A stretch of 64,000 nucleotides of DNA from Nilaparvata lugens (taxonomy: Eukaryota; Arthropoda; Insecta; Hemiptera; Delphacidae), in assembly GCF_014356525.2 (NCBI RefSeq), contig NC_052512.1, forward strand, positions 1,226,797 to 1,290,796, read 5' to 3'. Numbering within the stretch: the first letter of the stretch is position 1; each line of letters starts with the position of its first letter. A program made the translations under genes and the position numbers. Shown piece by piece: positions 21,250-34,839 of the stretch. The notes under the pieces were generated by a model, which searched no databases, was not told the origin of the DNA, and worked only from the letters and a program-made list of their open reading frames with translations.

Positions 21250-22300
21250 ACAAATCCAATTTTTTATTTCTTCCAACTGTTAGAAGCCTGAAAGAAACAC
21301 AAGAACAAATTTTCAGTATGTATTTTCGTAATCAGCATTGTATAAAAAAGGGCACAAGTGGGGATAGTAAAAATAAAATAAGTAAATTACCTTAAAATGT
21401 GAGAATTGTGGTGAATAGGTTAACTTGTACTGCATGGAGTATAAGCTTGAGAATTATGACATCAAAAACGGAAATCCAAAATCCAGTCAGCTGGTCAAAG
21501 CCACCTAAATCCAGTATGTAGCTTTCATAGACATGTTGATAAAAGAAATTGTTCCCAGAAAAGCTATTAATATATGTTATATAATGTATCTATTAATGTT
21601 AATATATTTATTTTTATGTTTTATATTTCATTACCATTATTTATACCATGTTGTTACCGAGAAACCTCAATAGAAACAAGTTACCATAAAAAACCTAACC
21701 CAATGTATAGCAAAAAGAAGAATTGTACCTGATTTATAAAATATTATTGATATTAAAGACCTAGAAATTGTAATGAAGTATGAGCCCCAAAAAATTGTTA
21801 ATCGAAATTATTTTTGAAAGGAATTTATTATATGAGAATCAGTTGTATGAAGATAAGTTGGCGCCACTGCAAGCGGCAGTTTTGAAAAGTACTGTATTAT
21901 TTTGTAGAGGAGGAAATGTATTTAAGATGTTGTATTTGTGATATTTTTGTGTTGATAAGGAAAAAATTTGTTATTATATTTGATGGAGATTTAAGGGGGG
22001 CACAAGCAGATAAGGTCTGCAAATTATTATGATATTTGAAAGTGTTTTTGGTGGATATTAATAGGTTATGTCGATATGTTGAAGAAAGAATTTGTATTAA
22101 AAACATTGCTGATTCTCAAAATATATTTAATTCAAATTCGGAGGTGTGTGTAACATATCAAAATCTGATGGGTAAACAAAATCCCTATCTGAAAGCAATT
22201 TATAGGTCCGAAGTGGAATAATAGTCTGGTATTGTCAAATGCGATAATGTTTTAAAAGATGTGCCCATGGGGGGATAATTTTGAATAAAATTTAGAATTT
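21250..22300. other. AT-rich spacer, nothing identified
   Basis: No coding or repeat feature recognised apart from short open frames without domain similarity. It ends where repeat family R begins (22309). Confidence 0.4.
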
Positions 22301-22304
22301 ATAA

Positions 22305-24950
22305 ATAGGCCGGCACATCTGGAAAATACCTGAGTCTATACCTAATTCATGCAGGTGAACGGGCTAGAGTCAAGAAAACTTCAATTAATCTTGCCATGCC
22401 TGATTTAATAGGTTTATACTATAGAATAACACTACAATTTGAAATAATAGAAAAATACAAACAGCTTCAATAAACATTGGCAACTAAAATCGAACAACAG
22501 AAACAACAATTTCATGTTACTTTGGTGACATTCTTCATCTGATTCGGGGGCGCATTACTATCCCCGATTAGATAGCAATACGTCACAAAACCAAACAATA
22601 TCAGTCATCAAATAACAAGTTCATTTCAACATGGAATTACTCAAGAAAGAAAAGCCCGTTGAACCCAAGTTTCGTCGATAGTAACCCATATAACCCATTT
22701 CATAATAATTTTGAATCCCCACTTTTGATTGACATTCTCGAATGAACCTTTGTTTCACTACAATGCACTTTCATTGGTCTGTACGTTGCTTTATCGTCGG
22801 GGTTACAGTACCTTGTTTTTGGCGGTGAGCTTTTACCAGTTGAATTTGGCTTGACGGCGACGTCCTCTTACGTCCCTAGACCTGTCGTCTGAACGGGTGT
22901 CTTGAAGCGGTGTTACATAAAGTTGCGGAACCAAAGGGGTGGTAGTACAAGAAGTTGGTTTGGGGACACACATGAACCGCTGTAAATAAATGTATTACAG
23001 CATTAATTTCTAACTCTTCCTACAATTCATCAAAAGCTAAAACAGGAGTTATCTATTGATTACAATTAATTAAATTCTCTCATTCTTTTTGAATCCTCAT
23101 TTTATATAGATTTTTATCTTTAAACTACTGATTCTTTTTATCAGAATTAATGGATCTTTCTTCACAAATAATTCAAATTGAAATGATGCTAACTTATATG
23201 ATATTTTTCGTTTGGTTTGCGAAATCAAATATAATTTTTCATATAGTAGCTCGGCTAGTATTGTTGGAAACTTGTGCGCCAGCCAACATTTATTTTATTT
23301 ATTATTTATGAACTATAGGACGCAATCCAAGTGTAAATAACGGGCATTCGCCCAAAACTGCTCAGAACCTTAATTAAAAATGAACATTCCAGAGTTTATG
23401 ATTTGATTTACCTACAAATACAAGTCCAAAAACTAGTATCAACTGAAATTATGAATTTATCACCTAATAAAACAAGACACTTTATAACACAATAAAAGAA
23501 AAAAAATATTGAAAATTTCACTTTAAGGAAAGATAATGTTTGCCTTATAAGATTCATCTTGTGGATAGTTTTTACCTTTAATTAAATAAAATTAGTAGAC
23601 ACATAGAAAATAATTTGAAATGTATTAAAATTTTGAATATTCATTAAATATTAATTTCCTGGATAAGAAAAACTTTCTTCTTCATCTATTAAGATTTCTA
23701 TCATAAAAAATTTACTAAATCATTCAAAAGCCTTAATGACATAAGAAAACAGAGTCTGAAAAATATAAATTGAAAAATGTCATAAACTCAATATGAACAT
23801 AATCTTGAAAGTTTCATTCCAATTTAAAGGCTATCTTCCTGACTTTCAGCAATACTCTACGATAATATATCTCCAGAAACAATAACTCAAATGTAACGTA
23901 ACTGAAAACTTTCTATACTTCTGTAGAAAAAAAATTTATAAGTATCTTCCATCACTAATAAAATCAAAAGGATTATTCTCAATCAATATTATTAACTTGA
24001 AAAATAACAGCCTTAATTAATTCAATACTCTTATGGAAGTTTCAATCAATTAAATTCCCTAAATTATATTTTAACCTTAGTTTACGTACCTTAGCGGTTA
24101 TTTGAAGAAACAATTATTCGTACATGATGAAGAAACACAATTAAACCTTTCAGGACATGGCACTACTAGTAAATTTAAACATTAATAAAAAATAAAACTA
24201 GCTCCTACATTAACTAAAAATGATATAAACTCATAAACTTGCCCAAAAAGGGGGAAACATAGTGACTACATCTTTACTCTCGTAGTGCTCCTAGCAAAGT
24301 GTCCTCCGAAACGTAATCTGGTCTCTCGACTGGGGAATCCCCACTACTGTATTTAGAAACAGGTCTCCTATTGGGCGAATGGAATCAATTTGACCAATCG
24401 TCGCGTGGCTTCTAGAGCCTTTGGACCAAATAGTAGCTGCAAAATCAGTAGTTTGTTATAATTTCAATGCTTGCTGTTTTCCAACTTATCGCACTTTATG
24501 TCGCGACAAGAAGGCTAAGTTTTAGAGATAATTCCATAATCTACATTCCTCGACGACTCGGAGCCACAATTTTTATCTATATAATTTTTATCTAATATCT
24601 ATCATGGGAAACTCGAAGTCATGGCCGTTCATAATAGAGAGAGAAAATAATTTATTTCGCTAACTCACTTACAATAATGGCTCTAGTCTATTGCGTATTA
24701 AATTTACTATTATAACTTGGGAAAAGGCCTGAATTAAAGAGAGTGCCCGGCACAAAGATTAGATAATATCAGGTATCATGGCTTAATTTAGAACAGACGA
24801 ATAGAAATAGAAGTTATTTGCTACTTATAGAATATTATATAAAGTATTGAAAATTTGAGGTTGGGCGTAAAATATCTATTGATCGGCGTCATAATAATCA
24901 ATTGAGTCGCATAACGTGAGATCTAGCCAGACACCTTGGCAGAAATTTAT
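22305..24950 (+). repeat. Repeat family R, copy 1 (most diverged)
   Basis: Collinear with 29455-31345 and 39960-41702. Diagnostic shared stretches include gcatgcctgatttga(t/a)agg-like sequence, cattcttcatctgatt(c/t)ggg, ggtctgtacgttgctttatc, gaaccgctgtaaataaat, and tcctcgacgactcggagcc. Copy 1 carries several hundred extra bases between 23150 and 23560. No coding frame is conserved; a short inverted repeat CTGTAA..TTACAG recurs in each copy. Nature unknown, perhaps a non-autonomous element or a duplicated genomic segment. Confidence 0.6.
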
Positions 24951-26068
24951 TGCAGCTAAAAGGTATGCAACTAGAGGAACTAAAAAAACACATGGCAATT
25001 GTTATAAAGTGAGAAACAACCTATAAACATTAGAAAAATGTATTGTATGTAAAAAATGTACTAAAAACCCAAAATAAAAATAAATTAATGTATTAAGGAA
25101 GTAGGAGATGCATAGGCGCATGTATACTATAACAAATTTGCATGAACCAATCAAATGGTAGTAATCGATGAGCAGCAATAGTGAGCCGATTCAAATGTAT
25201 TTATATATATTTCTAAGAATGATAAGATTTTGTGAATGTTTACTGTTCAGTTTATGTATTGGAGATGGCCTGAGGACAGATGAAATATCATATATGTGAT
25301 ATAAGTAATAATTTAATAGATTGACACAAACTATTTGAACCTTTAAATGGTGTAGTAGCAAATTATTCAAATCTATGTAAATTCGCAAGTCGGAAATGAA
25401 AATTGTGAAAAGAAAAGTAGAACTTGCCCACTTGCCTGCCAGACACTACCATGGAATGTCACCAAAATTTGTAGAGCACAATACCCTTCATTGTACATTT
25501 TAAAGACTTAAAGTTTTAATCTAATTATTAATTCTCTATAAGACTTTGTGATGCTGTTTTAAAGAAAAAGTCATCCAATATTCATTTAATCTCTTGGAAG
25601 AGACGATTTCGGCCACCAACAATCCAGGACTACCAGGAATTTCGGATCGCCGCCAGCAACTTATAAAAATTCAGCACGTGAGTGAGAAAATAGTTGAAAT
25701 AAAATTAGTGCGGCCTCAGTGCTTCGAGTGGAATAAAAATAAAAGCTTGCTTGTCGGAAAGGTTTTAAATATCAAGAAATCAATACAGAAACTTGCGCAA
25801 GTCTTGAAAGGGTATAAGAAATACTCTTTACTAAATAAGAATGAGTCAATTTATATATTAAAAGTACACCAATTAAAAGAATATTAAGTTCTAAACTTGT
25901 AATACTAACGTTCACCCAATCATTGATCTAATAATACAATTTGTAACAATATAATGTAGCTCTGGTTCTTTGGATAAATTGATTTATCTAATTCCATCAG
26001 GTGCCGGATCTTACACCCTGAGAAATATATCTATTATTGAGAAATGTACTGGAAATCATAGAAAGTAA
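24950..26068. other. Spacer, no confident gene
   Basis: An open frame at 25594-25887 (97 codons) has no recognised domain and includes a good splice-donor-like site (cagcac|gtgagt), so it may simply be non-coding. Nothing else found. Confidence 0.35.
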
Positions 26069-26600
26069 TATATTTATAATCATTGCTTTATCAATAATTC
26101 ATCATTCTCTGATTTGGGAAACAATATATAAAGTGGGATTACCTAAATCGACAAGCAACAGCAAGTCGATATCAAAGCTGCATGCAAATAAATGCATATT
26201 ATCAATGAATTGAAAAGCACATGGTAAAGACTCGTGCTATAGAACTGAAAAATAGTGTACTGATCTGTTATATTTTATCTTTATTTTGGTCTGGTTTTAT
26301 TGTATATTTGTTGCTCTATATATTTTCTATATTCATCTGATTTTTTAAAATTATTCATTCAATATATGTATCAAATTTTTTATGGTGTACCATTCATTTT
26401 ACTCCCCAATACCATAGAGTATAAATCTCATATATATCTGTTAATAATCAGTAATAAATTATTGCGAGAGCTCCTGAATGAGCCTATTAAGACTTTAGTG
26501 AAATCGTATCCTAGAAAACCACGAACAGATTTTATAGTATTTAATTCTCATGCTCTACCGATTGAAGCCAAGCCGAGGCAAATCGTTATTCATTAAAAAA
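26069..26600 (+). repeat. 530-bp dispersed repeat Q, copy 2
   Basis: Full-length match to 18569-19100, ending cattaaaaaataacg. It is followed within about 30 bp by minisatellite array A. Confidence 0.85.
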
Positions 26601-26627
26601 TAACGTCTGATTGTAGAGAATTTCATG

Positions 26628-27437
26628 TGACCACAGGGTGACCACTGGGTGACCACTGGGAGACCACTGGGTGACCACTGTGTGACCACTTGATGACCAC
26701 TGGGTGACCACTGGGTGACCACTGGTTGACCACTTGATGACCACTGGGTGACCACTGGGTGACCACTTGATGACCACTGGGTGACCACTGGGTGACTACT
26801 GGGTGACCACTGGGTGACCACTGGGTGACCACTCAGTGACCACTTGATGACCACTTGATGACCACTGGGTGACCACTTGATGACCACTGAGTGACCACTG
26901 GGTTACCACTGGGTGACCACTTGATGACCACTGGGTGACCACTGGGTGACCACTGGGTGACCACTGGGTGACCACTGGGTGACCACTGGGTGACCACTCG
27001 ATGACCACCGGGTGACCACTTGATGACCATTGGGTGACCACTTGATGACCACTGGGTGACCACTGGGTGACCACAGGGTGACCACTGGGTGACCACTGGG
27101 TGACCACTGGGTGACCACTTGATGACCACTGGGTGACCACTTGATGACCACTGGGTGACCACTTGATGACCACTGGGTGACCACTGGGTGACCACTGGGT
27201 GACCACTGAGTGACCACTTGATGACCACTAGTGACCACTGGGTGACCACTGGGTGACCACTGGGTGACCACTGGGTGACCACTTGATGACCACTGGGTGA
27301 TCACTTGATGACCACTGGGTGACCACTTTATGACCTCTGGGTGACCACTGGGTGACCACTAGTGACCACTAGTGACCACTGGGTGACCACTGGGTGACCA
27401 CTGGTTGACCATTGAGTGACCACTTGGTGACCACTAT
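26628..27437. repeat. 11-bp minisatellite, array A
   Basis: About 73 tandem units of TGACCACTGGG with a common variant TGACCACTTGA. Because the period is not a multiple of three, all minus-strand frames translate as an 11-residue repeat (WSPSGHPVV...) without stops; these are not genes. The array ends directly at repeat M (27433). Confidence 0.95.
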
Positions 27438-27520
27438 AGCGAGTTCCACGTTATAATGACAGTGTTTAATTAGCAATGGTATTGCTAGGCTTGTCTATGA
27501 ACAAAGTGGATTGCGCTATC
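27433..27520 (+). repeat. Repeat M, copy 2, at the edge of array A
   Basis: Starts tatagcgagttccacgttat and continues through gtttaattagcaatggtatt and ttgtctatgaacaaagtgga. The same junction between minisatellite and repeat M recurs at 38659 and, inverted, at 43930. Confidence 0.65.
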
Positions 27521-27857
27521 TCTTTCCCACTTCGCTCTGTTGCCAGATCGTCTTTTGATGTAGAACAAAAGGACAATGTAGAATTGATAATTTACCAACA
27601 AAATATTTCATCTCAATTATTAAATTATTGAAAAAAGAAAAAACCTGTATCAGCTACCGTCCATAGAAGGCATTATGTTTGTGCAAAGGCTAGAAATAAA
27701 CTTTCTACTGGTGATATGTTTCATAGTTTTTCGATTTGGATATCATTAAGCTATCGAAATGAATAAGGTTTCCCTGGAAAACATTCTTTTCCGATCACTA
27801 TTTTTCGAGATATAAGCGTCTAAAGTTCAAATTAATGGGAAAGAACATTTCCCAGTC

Positions 27858-28115
27858 CGGTAAGAGATAAATCCATTAGATTTAGAAGATAAATTCTTCA
27901 TGGTATTGTTAATCTAGTAGAACAAAAATTTTCTGAAAATATTAATTTTTGAGAAAGTTATTAAATTTACCAAAAATGACTAGAAATAGCTCAACTAAAA
28001 GTTATTTTTAGTAAATTGAAAAAACTATATTCTCAGAAAATTTTTGTTCTATTCAATCAGCAATACCATGAAGATTTTATCCTTCAAATCTCATGAATTT
28101 GTGTATCACTGATCT
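27858..28115. repeat. Foldback (hairpin) repeat F, copy 1
   Basis: Imperfect inverted repeat of roughly 110-130 bp arms. The left arm reads attcttcatggtattgtt and aacaaaaattttctga; the right arm reads tcagaaaatttttgttct and caataccatgaagat. Further copies are at 38737-39000 and 43243-43487. Confidence 0.65.
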
Positions 28116-28369
28116 TGAATGCTCTATTCAAAGATTTTGATATCGTCATGGAATTAGAAATTGAGAGTTGCCAACATTGTCAACCTGCATCAAAACTGCA
28201 TTCACTATTATTTTTGGAAAAAAATCGATATTGAAACTTATATTGGAACTCAATTCCATTTTAAAGCTTTGAAGCTTTGTATATGGATGGTTGATATTCT
28301 AGTTGGATGAGAATCATCATTTAATGATTGGTGCAAGTATGCACCGCCGCCCCTCTAAATATACCCCCC

Positions 28370-29300
28370 TAGATTCGACCCTGGACACTAGAATCAACGG
28401 ATACAACCACTCTTGATTTCGATAATAAAAAATTCGAATTTCCAATTATTGTAAAAAATATTCTAATTCTTTTTTAGAAATAAAAATTTTTTATCCAATT
28501 TACCAATTTTGTAAACATGCGATACTAAATGCAAATTTTGACTTAGAATACATGACAAACTTTAAATTTCCTCCAGAGTGCGCAAATAAGCCGACAAATT
28601 TAGCCTATTGACGTGATAAACTTATTTTCTCAACTTCAAAGACAATCCAATCACTTGAAAAGCACGTTTCTCGATCATTCCGTGACACTAAATTCGGTTT
28701 GCCCAATTAAAATTATTTTTGAAGCACACGTGCACAACAAATTGCGTCACTGTTTGAAACAAACAAGTCGGGTTTTTCGTTCAAATAGGACGGGTCTTGA
28801 AGGCAGGAACCATCCGAAGTGCTACAGTCGAAGAGGTCACATCTAGTTGTCTTCATCCTGTGGTGCTGAGCAGAAGTTGAGACGTCCGTCTTCAGTCTGT
28901 CGTTTTGCAGCCTTCAGCCGCTTCACTGTAACATTGTCACCGTCCTACTGTGAGTGGACATATTCTACATAATCTTTGTTCGCTATTTCTTCTCTTGTTA
29001 TTTATCACTATCTCATTTCATTAATCATCTACATGTGTTTGCTTGTTTGGTTTTGTGTTCTTTTGTTTTGAGGTGTATCTGAATGTCTTAAATGGATAAT
29101 ATAAGACTTACTTACTCACTACATGGTGCTACAGCTCATTAAGGGCCTTGACCTTCTGTAGAATGCCTCTCCACTTCTGTCTGTCGGTAACCAACACCTA
29201 TTTTTCGAGATAATAGAATAGTAGGGCAACTTTAGGAATCTCCCCTGATAGCAGTTCCACCTCATCGGTTAAGAATGTATAATTTCATCTCACAACAGTT
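28370..29300 (+). repeat. Repeat block preceding family R
   Basis: 28500-28760 matches 63785-64000 (inverted) and, more weakly, 35020-35230 in inverted orientation. 28830-29300 matches 39310-39760 directly and 42480-42945 and 63390-63780 inverted. The shared core contains gttgagacgtccgtcttcag and tagaatgcctctccacttct. No conserved coding frame. Confidence 0.6.
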
Positions 29301-31345
29301 ATATTTCACCCAGTTTATTGATTTGATTGAAATCCCTTGTCATAGATGGAAAGATTACGACATATTTATTCAAACATTTTCAAAAAACTAGTTTTGCTTA
29401 TTACACTGTGCCTGGCCTTTTGAAAGATAATTTGGAAAAAAAATAGTATTTGGAAATAGTCCGACACATCTAGAAAATGTCTGAGTCTATACTTAATCCA
29501 TGCAGATGAACGGACTAGATTCATAAAAATTTCAATTAATCTTGCCATACCTGATTTGATAGGATTCAACTATAAACTAACACTACACTTTGGAATAACT
29601 GAAAAATACAAACAGCTTCCTTGAACATTGGCAACTAAAATTGAACAAAGGGAACAACAAATTCATGTTACTTTGTTGACATTCTTCATCTGATTTGGGG
29701 GCGCATTACTATCCCTCGTTTAATTAGCAATAAGTCACAAAACCAAACAAAATCAGTCATAAAATTACAAATTATTCCAATGCAGAAACTCAAGAAAGAA
29801 AAACCCGTTGAACCCAATTTTCTTCGATAATAACCCATACAGCCCATTTCATAAATTTCGAATCTCAACTTTTGATTAACATTCTTGAATGAACCTTTAC
29901 ACTGCGCTTTCGTTGGTCTGTACGTTGCTTTATCGTCGAGGTTACGGTACCTGGTTTTTGGCGGTGAACTTTTACCAGTTCAATTTGGCTTGACGGCGAC
30001 ATCTTAAGTCCCTAGACCTATCATCTGAACGAATGTCTTGAAGCGGTGTTAGATAAAGTTGCGGAACCAAAGGGGTGGTACATGAGGTTGGTTTGGGGTT
30101 ACACATGAACCGCTGTAAATAAATATATTACAGCATTAATTTCCAAATCTTCCTACAATTCATCAAAAGCTAGAACAGAAGTTATCTATTGATTACCGAT
30201 TACTTCAATTCTCTCATTCTATTTGAATCCCCATTTTATATAGATTTTTACCTTCAAACTATTGATTCTCAGTATCAGAATTGATGGATACTAATAATTG
30301 ACTTCACTAATAATTCAAAAGTTCTGTTACAATTTAAAATAAAAGCGTACAGTTAAACTTGAAAGCCTTCACGCCATGAGAAAACACAGTCAAAAAAATA
30401 TAAAACTTCAGCATGTCTCAAACTCAACATAATATTAGAAATTACATTCCAATTTAAAGACTATCTTCCTATCTTCCAGCAATTTCTCCACGATAATAAA
30501 TCTTCAGTAATAATAACTGAAATGTAACATAACTGAAAACTTTCTTCTCTACTTCCTGTATTTCTTTAGAAAGAAATATAATTAATGATATATATCTCCT
30601 AATAAAATCAAAAAGACTACTCTAATCAATATTATCAACTCGAACAATAACAGGCTTCATTGATACTATACTCTAATGAGAGTTTCAATTGATTGAATTC
30701 CCTAAATGATATATCAACCTTATTTTACGTACCTTAGCGATTATTTAAAGAAACAATTATCCGTACTTGATGAAGAAACACAATCGAACATTCCAGGACA
30801 TGGCACTACTAGAAAATTCAAACTTTAATAAGAACAAAACCAACTCCTACATTCACCAATCAAATAAAAACTTGTCAAAAAAGGGCGAAACAAATCTACT
30901 ACATCTCCACTCTCGTAGTGCTACTAGCAAAGTGTCCTCCGAAACGTAATCTGGTCTCTCGGTTGGGGAATCGCCCCACTACTGTATTTATTTTGGTAAC
31001 AGGTCTCCTTTTCGGCGAAGGGAATCAATTTGACCAATCGTCACGTGGCTTCTAGAGCCTAAGGACCAAAAAGTAACTGCAGAATCATTAGTTGTTATAA
31101 TTGTAATACTTGCTGTTTTACTCCTTATCACACTCTATGTCGCGACAGGAGGACTAAGTATGAGAGATAATTCCATAATCTATATTCCTCGACGACTCGG
31201 AGCCACAATTTTTGAATATCTATCCTGGGAAACTTGAAGTCATGGCCGTTCATCATAGAAAGAGAAAACTATTCCGCTAGCTCACTTACAATAATAGCTC
31301 TAGTCTATTGCGTATTAAATTCACTATTATAGCTTGGGAAGAGGT
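29300..31345 (+). repeat. Repeat family R, copy 2
   Basis: Closest relative is copy 3 (39760-41702), with which it is collinear to tgaatatctatcctgggaaa; copy 1 is more diverged. It continues past 31230 into sequence also present at 24610-24740. Confidence 0.7.
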
Positions 31346-31756
31346 CTGAATAAAAAACAGTGCTCGGCACAACACCCTCATCAATCTCTAGAAAATCTGG
31401 TAGCTTCAATATCGATTTCCAGATGTATGAATGCAATCATTTATATACTCTGCTACTCGATGTCCAAATTTAAGTTTATTGATCACTATGGTGTTATTAC
31501 CAACAATAAATTTTCTCAGATGTTTGAAAATGTAACAATTACAAGTCATTCTATTCAATAGGGATATTCACTACAAACTCCAAATCAGAACGAATTTGTA
31601 TATTCTCTTGATGAGAATTATAAATATTCTTTTCGGTTTATTTATAACTCTTGAAACAGTACCCAAGGTAAAGCGATTCACTTGAAACTGTCAGCTGTTT
31701 TCAGGATTGTAATCAATGCTCCCCATACGTCTGTCGCTTACAGGTTAACGTGAATC

Positions 31757-32090
31757 ACAAAATGAGGATAGAGAAACCCCAAACAATTACAGACCGATAG
31801 TACTATTATCTGTTTTTGCTAAAATTCTGGAAAAACTAGTTCGTATCAGGTTGGTAATTTTTTTAACAAAACAATGTTTTTATAGTAAGAACCTGTTCGG
31901 TTTCCGAAAAGGTCGCATTACTGAAGATGCTATGCTGAAACTAACTTCCGAGATTTAAAATGGGATAAATGAGAACAAGAAGTGTGCTAGCCTCTTCCTT
32001 GACATACGAAAAGCGTTCGATAAAATTGAACATGATCATCCTATCAGAATGTTTCGACTAATTTCTGAAAATAAAGAATATGGTTGAAAA
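31757..32090 (+). pseudogene. LINE reverse-transcriptase fragment
   Basis: The plus strand reads RETPNNYRPIVLLSVFAKIL, then FGFRKGRITEDAMLKL, a TAA near 31956, then CASLFLDIRKAFDKIEHD. These correspond to the fingers NYRPI block and palm motif A (FLDIRKAFD). Motifs B and C and the endonuclease are missing. It is unlike LINE-A, -B and -C in detail, so it represents a fourth LINE family in the window, present only as a fragment of about 110 codons. Confidence 0.75.
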
Positions 32091-32099
32091 ATTCTATTC

Positions 32100-32664
32100 G
32101 AAAAGTTATGTCAAGTACTGTGACATAATTAGTGATTGGTGAGGATCCCCATAGGAGGATTCTATCAAGCATATAGAAGAATCAGCTGTAGTACGAGGAG
32201 ATCTGATCATTCTGTCAAAAGTTTTGAGTGTTTAAAGTTTTGATCCTTGACGTATCCTTATTCGTTCAATAGGAAATACTGAAATTAAGTGTATCTAGTA
32301 GTTATGTTAACAGTAGACCTCGCGCTCAATAAGTTACATTTACCTGTTATGTTTATGTTTGTTATGTTTTCTCAAGAATTAATGAATAATTTATCAATTC
32401 AAAATGTCTAGAAGAAATCCTAAATAAACATAGAACTTTCTGTCCCATCGTACCGTGATGTGTCGTCCCGGAATGTGAGTGTTATCAGGTCTGGCTGCCG
32501 TCGATACGCCAATCCAATCAACCTATCAGAGAACATTTTGTGTTGTTGTGTTGGAGTGTTGTCGGTGTGTTGAAATTAACAAAATAAAATACCATAATGC
32601 TGATTTCCTACAAACTTCATTTCTCACTTTTCATGATTTTAGCAATCAATTTCTTCTCAATAAT
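32100..32664 (+). repeat. Mosaic of dispersed repeat pieces
   Basis: 32105-32150 (gtcaagtactgtgacataat) recurs at 35445-35490 and inverted at 45485-45530. 32300-32400 matches 3690-3770 inverted. A short frame at 32597 encodes one hydrophobic segment, but only its second half is conserved in the inverted copy at 48205. Confidence 0.5.
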
Positions 32665-33279
32665 ATTTGTTGCAATTTTAATCATCAGATTAAAAAAGAA
32701 AAATGTAAAAAAAATGTTTTCCATCGATAACTCCAAAACCCAAATTAGAATCTTGGCCTCAGCTTATGGAAAGACATAGTTAGTAGACAAACTGGAAAGA
32801 TACATTTTAAAGATGTTCGATGTTCTTGAAGGAGTAGTATTATAGTCCACTTAACAGCTGATTTATGATAAAAAATGATTCTATAGTCTGATTTTTACGG
32901 TAATATTGGTGTTCAAGGGAAACTCCTTTTGAAACTTTTATCATCATCAATTTCGTAGAGAATGCTTTTTCTCGAAAAAATCAAGGTTTTCGAGATTAAA
33001 TGGGAAAATTAGAAAAAGTCCGAAATGTTTTGGGGTTTTGGGGTTGGAACCGCCCACTGGCGTGTCAGCAAATTTCAGATTCGAATTCAACACCCCAAAA
33101 TACATATAGAACCGTCAAGAAAAATTCTTTTGGGGTTGTCTCCTGAAAAAAGACCATTTGACTGGACTACTCAGACTATTATTGGCCTTACTAAAATGTG
33201 CAAAGCGGGTTGCCTAAGCAACGCCTACTTTTTGACAGGTTTCCCCGATCACACAAGACTTATCTGTAGTATAATTTGC

Positions 33280-33800
33280 TGAGCGCGTGCCAATTATTGA
33301 AAGAGCGAAGCGAATTCAATGTTTCAAGTCAATTGGCGCTTGTCTGTTGGTTTGTTTGTTTGTACCGCAGTTACAGTCGGAGTTAAGATCCGATTTGGAT
33401 GAAATTTGGTATACTTTGAAACAGGGCGCAGAAACGTATCTAAAAGTTTTCAAATTCATCCCCGTTTCAAGATGGCGTCTCTCTATTCGGAAATTTCACC
33501 CTAAAAATCAACCCTACTTTCCAATACTTCATCGGATCAGTTTCAAATTTGGCTCATTCTTCTCAGCGCTCCAAAGCGGTATTATTTCATGTATCACATG
33601 TTCAAAAGCTTGAAATTTTTGGTATTGAAATTTTTCTTCCAAGTCCCAATCCAAGGTTCTTTATTTTTCCACCCGTGTTTCCGAGCACAAAAGAGTAGAA
33701 AACCTTCATCTCCAGCGCTCCAAGTTGATCTTATTCCATATATCACATTTTGAAATTTTCGAGTTTTTTTTAATTCGATAATATTTTTCCAAGTCCAACA
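33280..33800 (+). repeat. Segment unique to the left arm, repeat-like
   Basis: Contains tgtctgttggtttgtttgtt and attggcgct sequence of the sort common in insect dispersed repeats, and local near-duplicates (ccaagtcccaatcc at about 33640, ccaagtccaacatt at about 33790). The right arm jumps over it, most simply by deletion between these short repeats. Confidence 0.45.
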
Positions 33801-34489
33801 TTTCAGGTTTGAGATTTTTCATCTCTTCAACCTTGTATCTTAGCCCAGAAGTATGAAGAACTTCTATTTCTCAGTGTCCTCCACCGATCCTATAACTATT
33901 GCATATATCATCATACTCTGAATCCAATTGTATGTGCGTTTGTTTGTGAATAGGTGTGTGTGTGTGAGTAGTGATGTTAGTGAGTGTAGCGAGTTCTACT
34001 GTCCTCCGAACTACCAGTAACAATGTTGAATAATCAATTATCAAAGAAATCCCAGTTAATTATTGAAATGCATCATGAAATTATTGAAGAATATGATTTC
34101 TTACTTGGAAATTTGTTGCCATGGAAAAATTTGTAATGTGAAAATTTCAGTTCAATATTATCATCTAAATTTCATATTTATTTGCTTTTTGAATGTTAAT
34201 TTGTTTTTCAACATAGTTTTCCTAATTTTAACTTTATAAAAAAAGCCAGGAAGCTGGAGTGCAATTTTCAGTGAGAAAACATGGAGAATACATAGTTTAT
34301 CAACTTGAGTGTTGATAGGAAATGAAATTGGGTAATACGGCAAGACAGATCATCCGAAAGAATCTCTCTGCCGATAAAAGCCATGAGAATGAATAAATAG
34401 GATGGAAAATATAATTGATTTTTTCAAACGAGAATGAACAGTTAAAATGACATCAATAAACCTGTATCAGCTACCGTTTATGGAAGGCA

Positions 34490-34568
34490 TTGACAAGACA
34501 GAGGATCGGCAACGTTGCTCTGCTATCTTTCTGCACTGATATTTTAACGTGGACCTCACCATAGCGTG
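34490..34568 (-). repeat. Repeat M, copy 3
   Basis: Ends taacgtggacctcaccatag, the complement of the repeat M start. Mirrored at 46264-46330 in the other arm. Confidence 0.5.
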
Positions 34569-34740
34569 AACGCGTTGAAATCATCAATCGGTATGCTGAA
34601 TAAAATCGAATGGAACGTTTCTGTAGTTTGACGACTTTACTGAAGCACAACAATAATATTGTGAGCTGGCTGACCTGATTCCACATATTATATCTAATCA
34701 AAAAACAGAGGCAAAACATAAACATTAGTGATTTTGTCTT

Positions 34741-34808
34741 CGATCATCATCATCTTCTCCTTCTTCTCCTTCTTCTCTCCTTTTTTTCTTCTTCTTTTTC
34801 TCCTCCTC

Positions 34809-34839
<31 letters not shown>

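Noticed and set aside
25594..25887. 97-codon open frame
   Set aside because: No domain, AT-rich composition like its surroundings, and not duplicated elsewhere for comparison.
26555..27304. Long minus-strand open frames with WSPSGHPVV repeats
   Set aside because: They are translations of an 11-bp tandem repeat that lacks stops in all minus frames; no start context, no non-repeat sequence.
26628..27437. CRISPR-like regular repeats
   Set aside because: Units are contiguous 11-mers without spacers, in a eukaryotic context.
32597..32779. Small membrane-protein-like frame (one hydrophobic helix, then KKKN)
   Set aside because: Only the second half is conserved in the inverted copy (48017-48205), with a different N-terminus; more likely repeat sequence.
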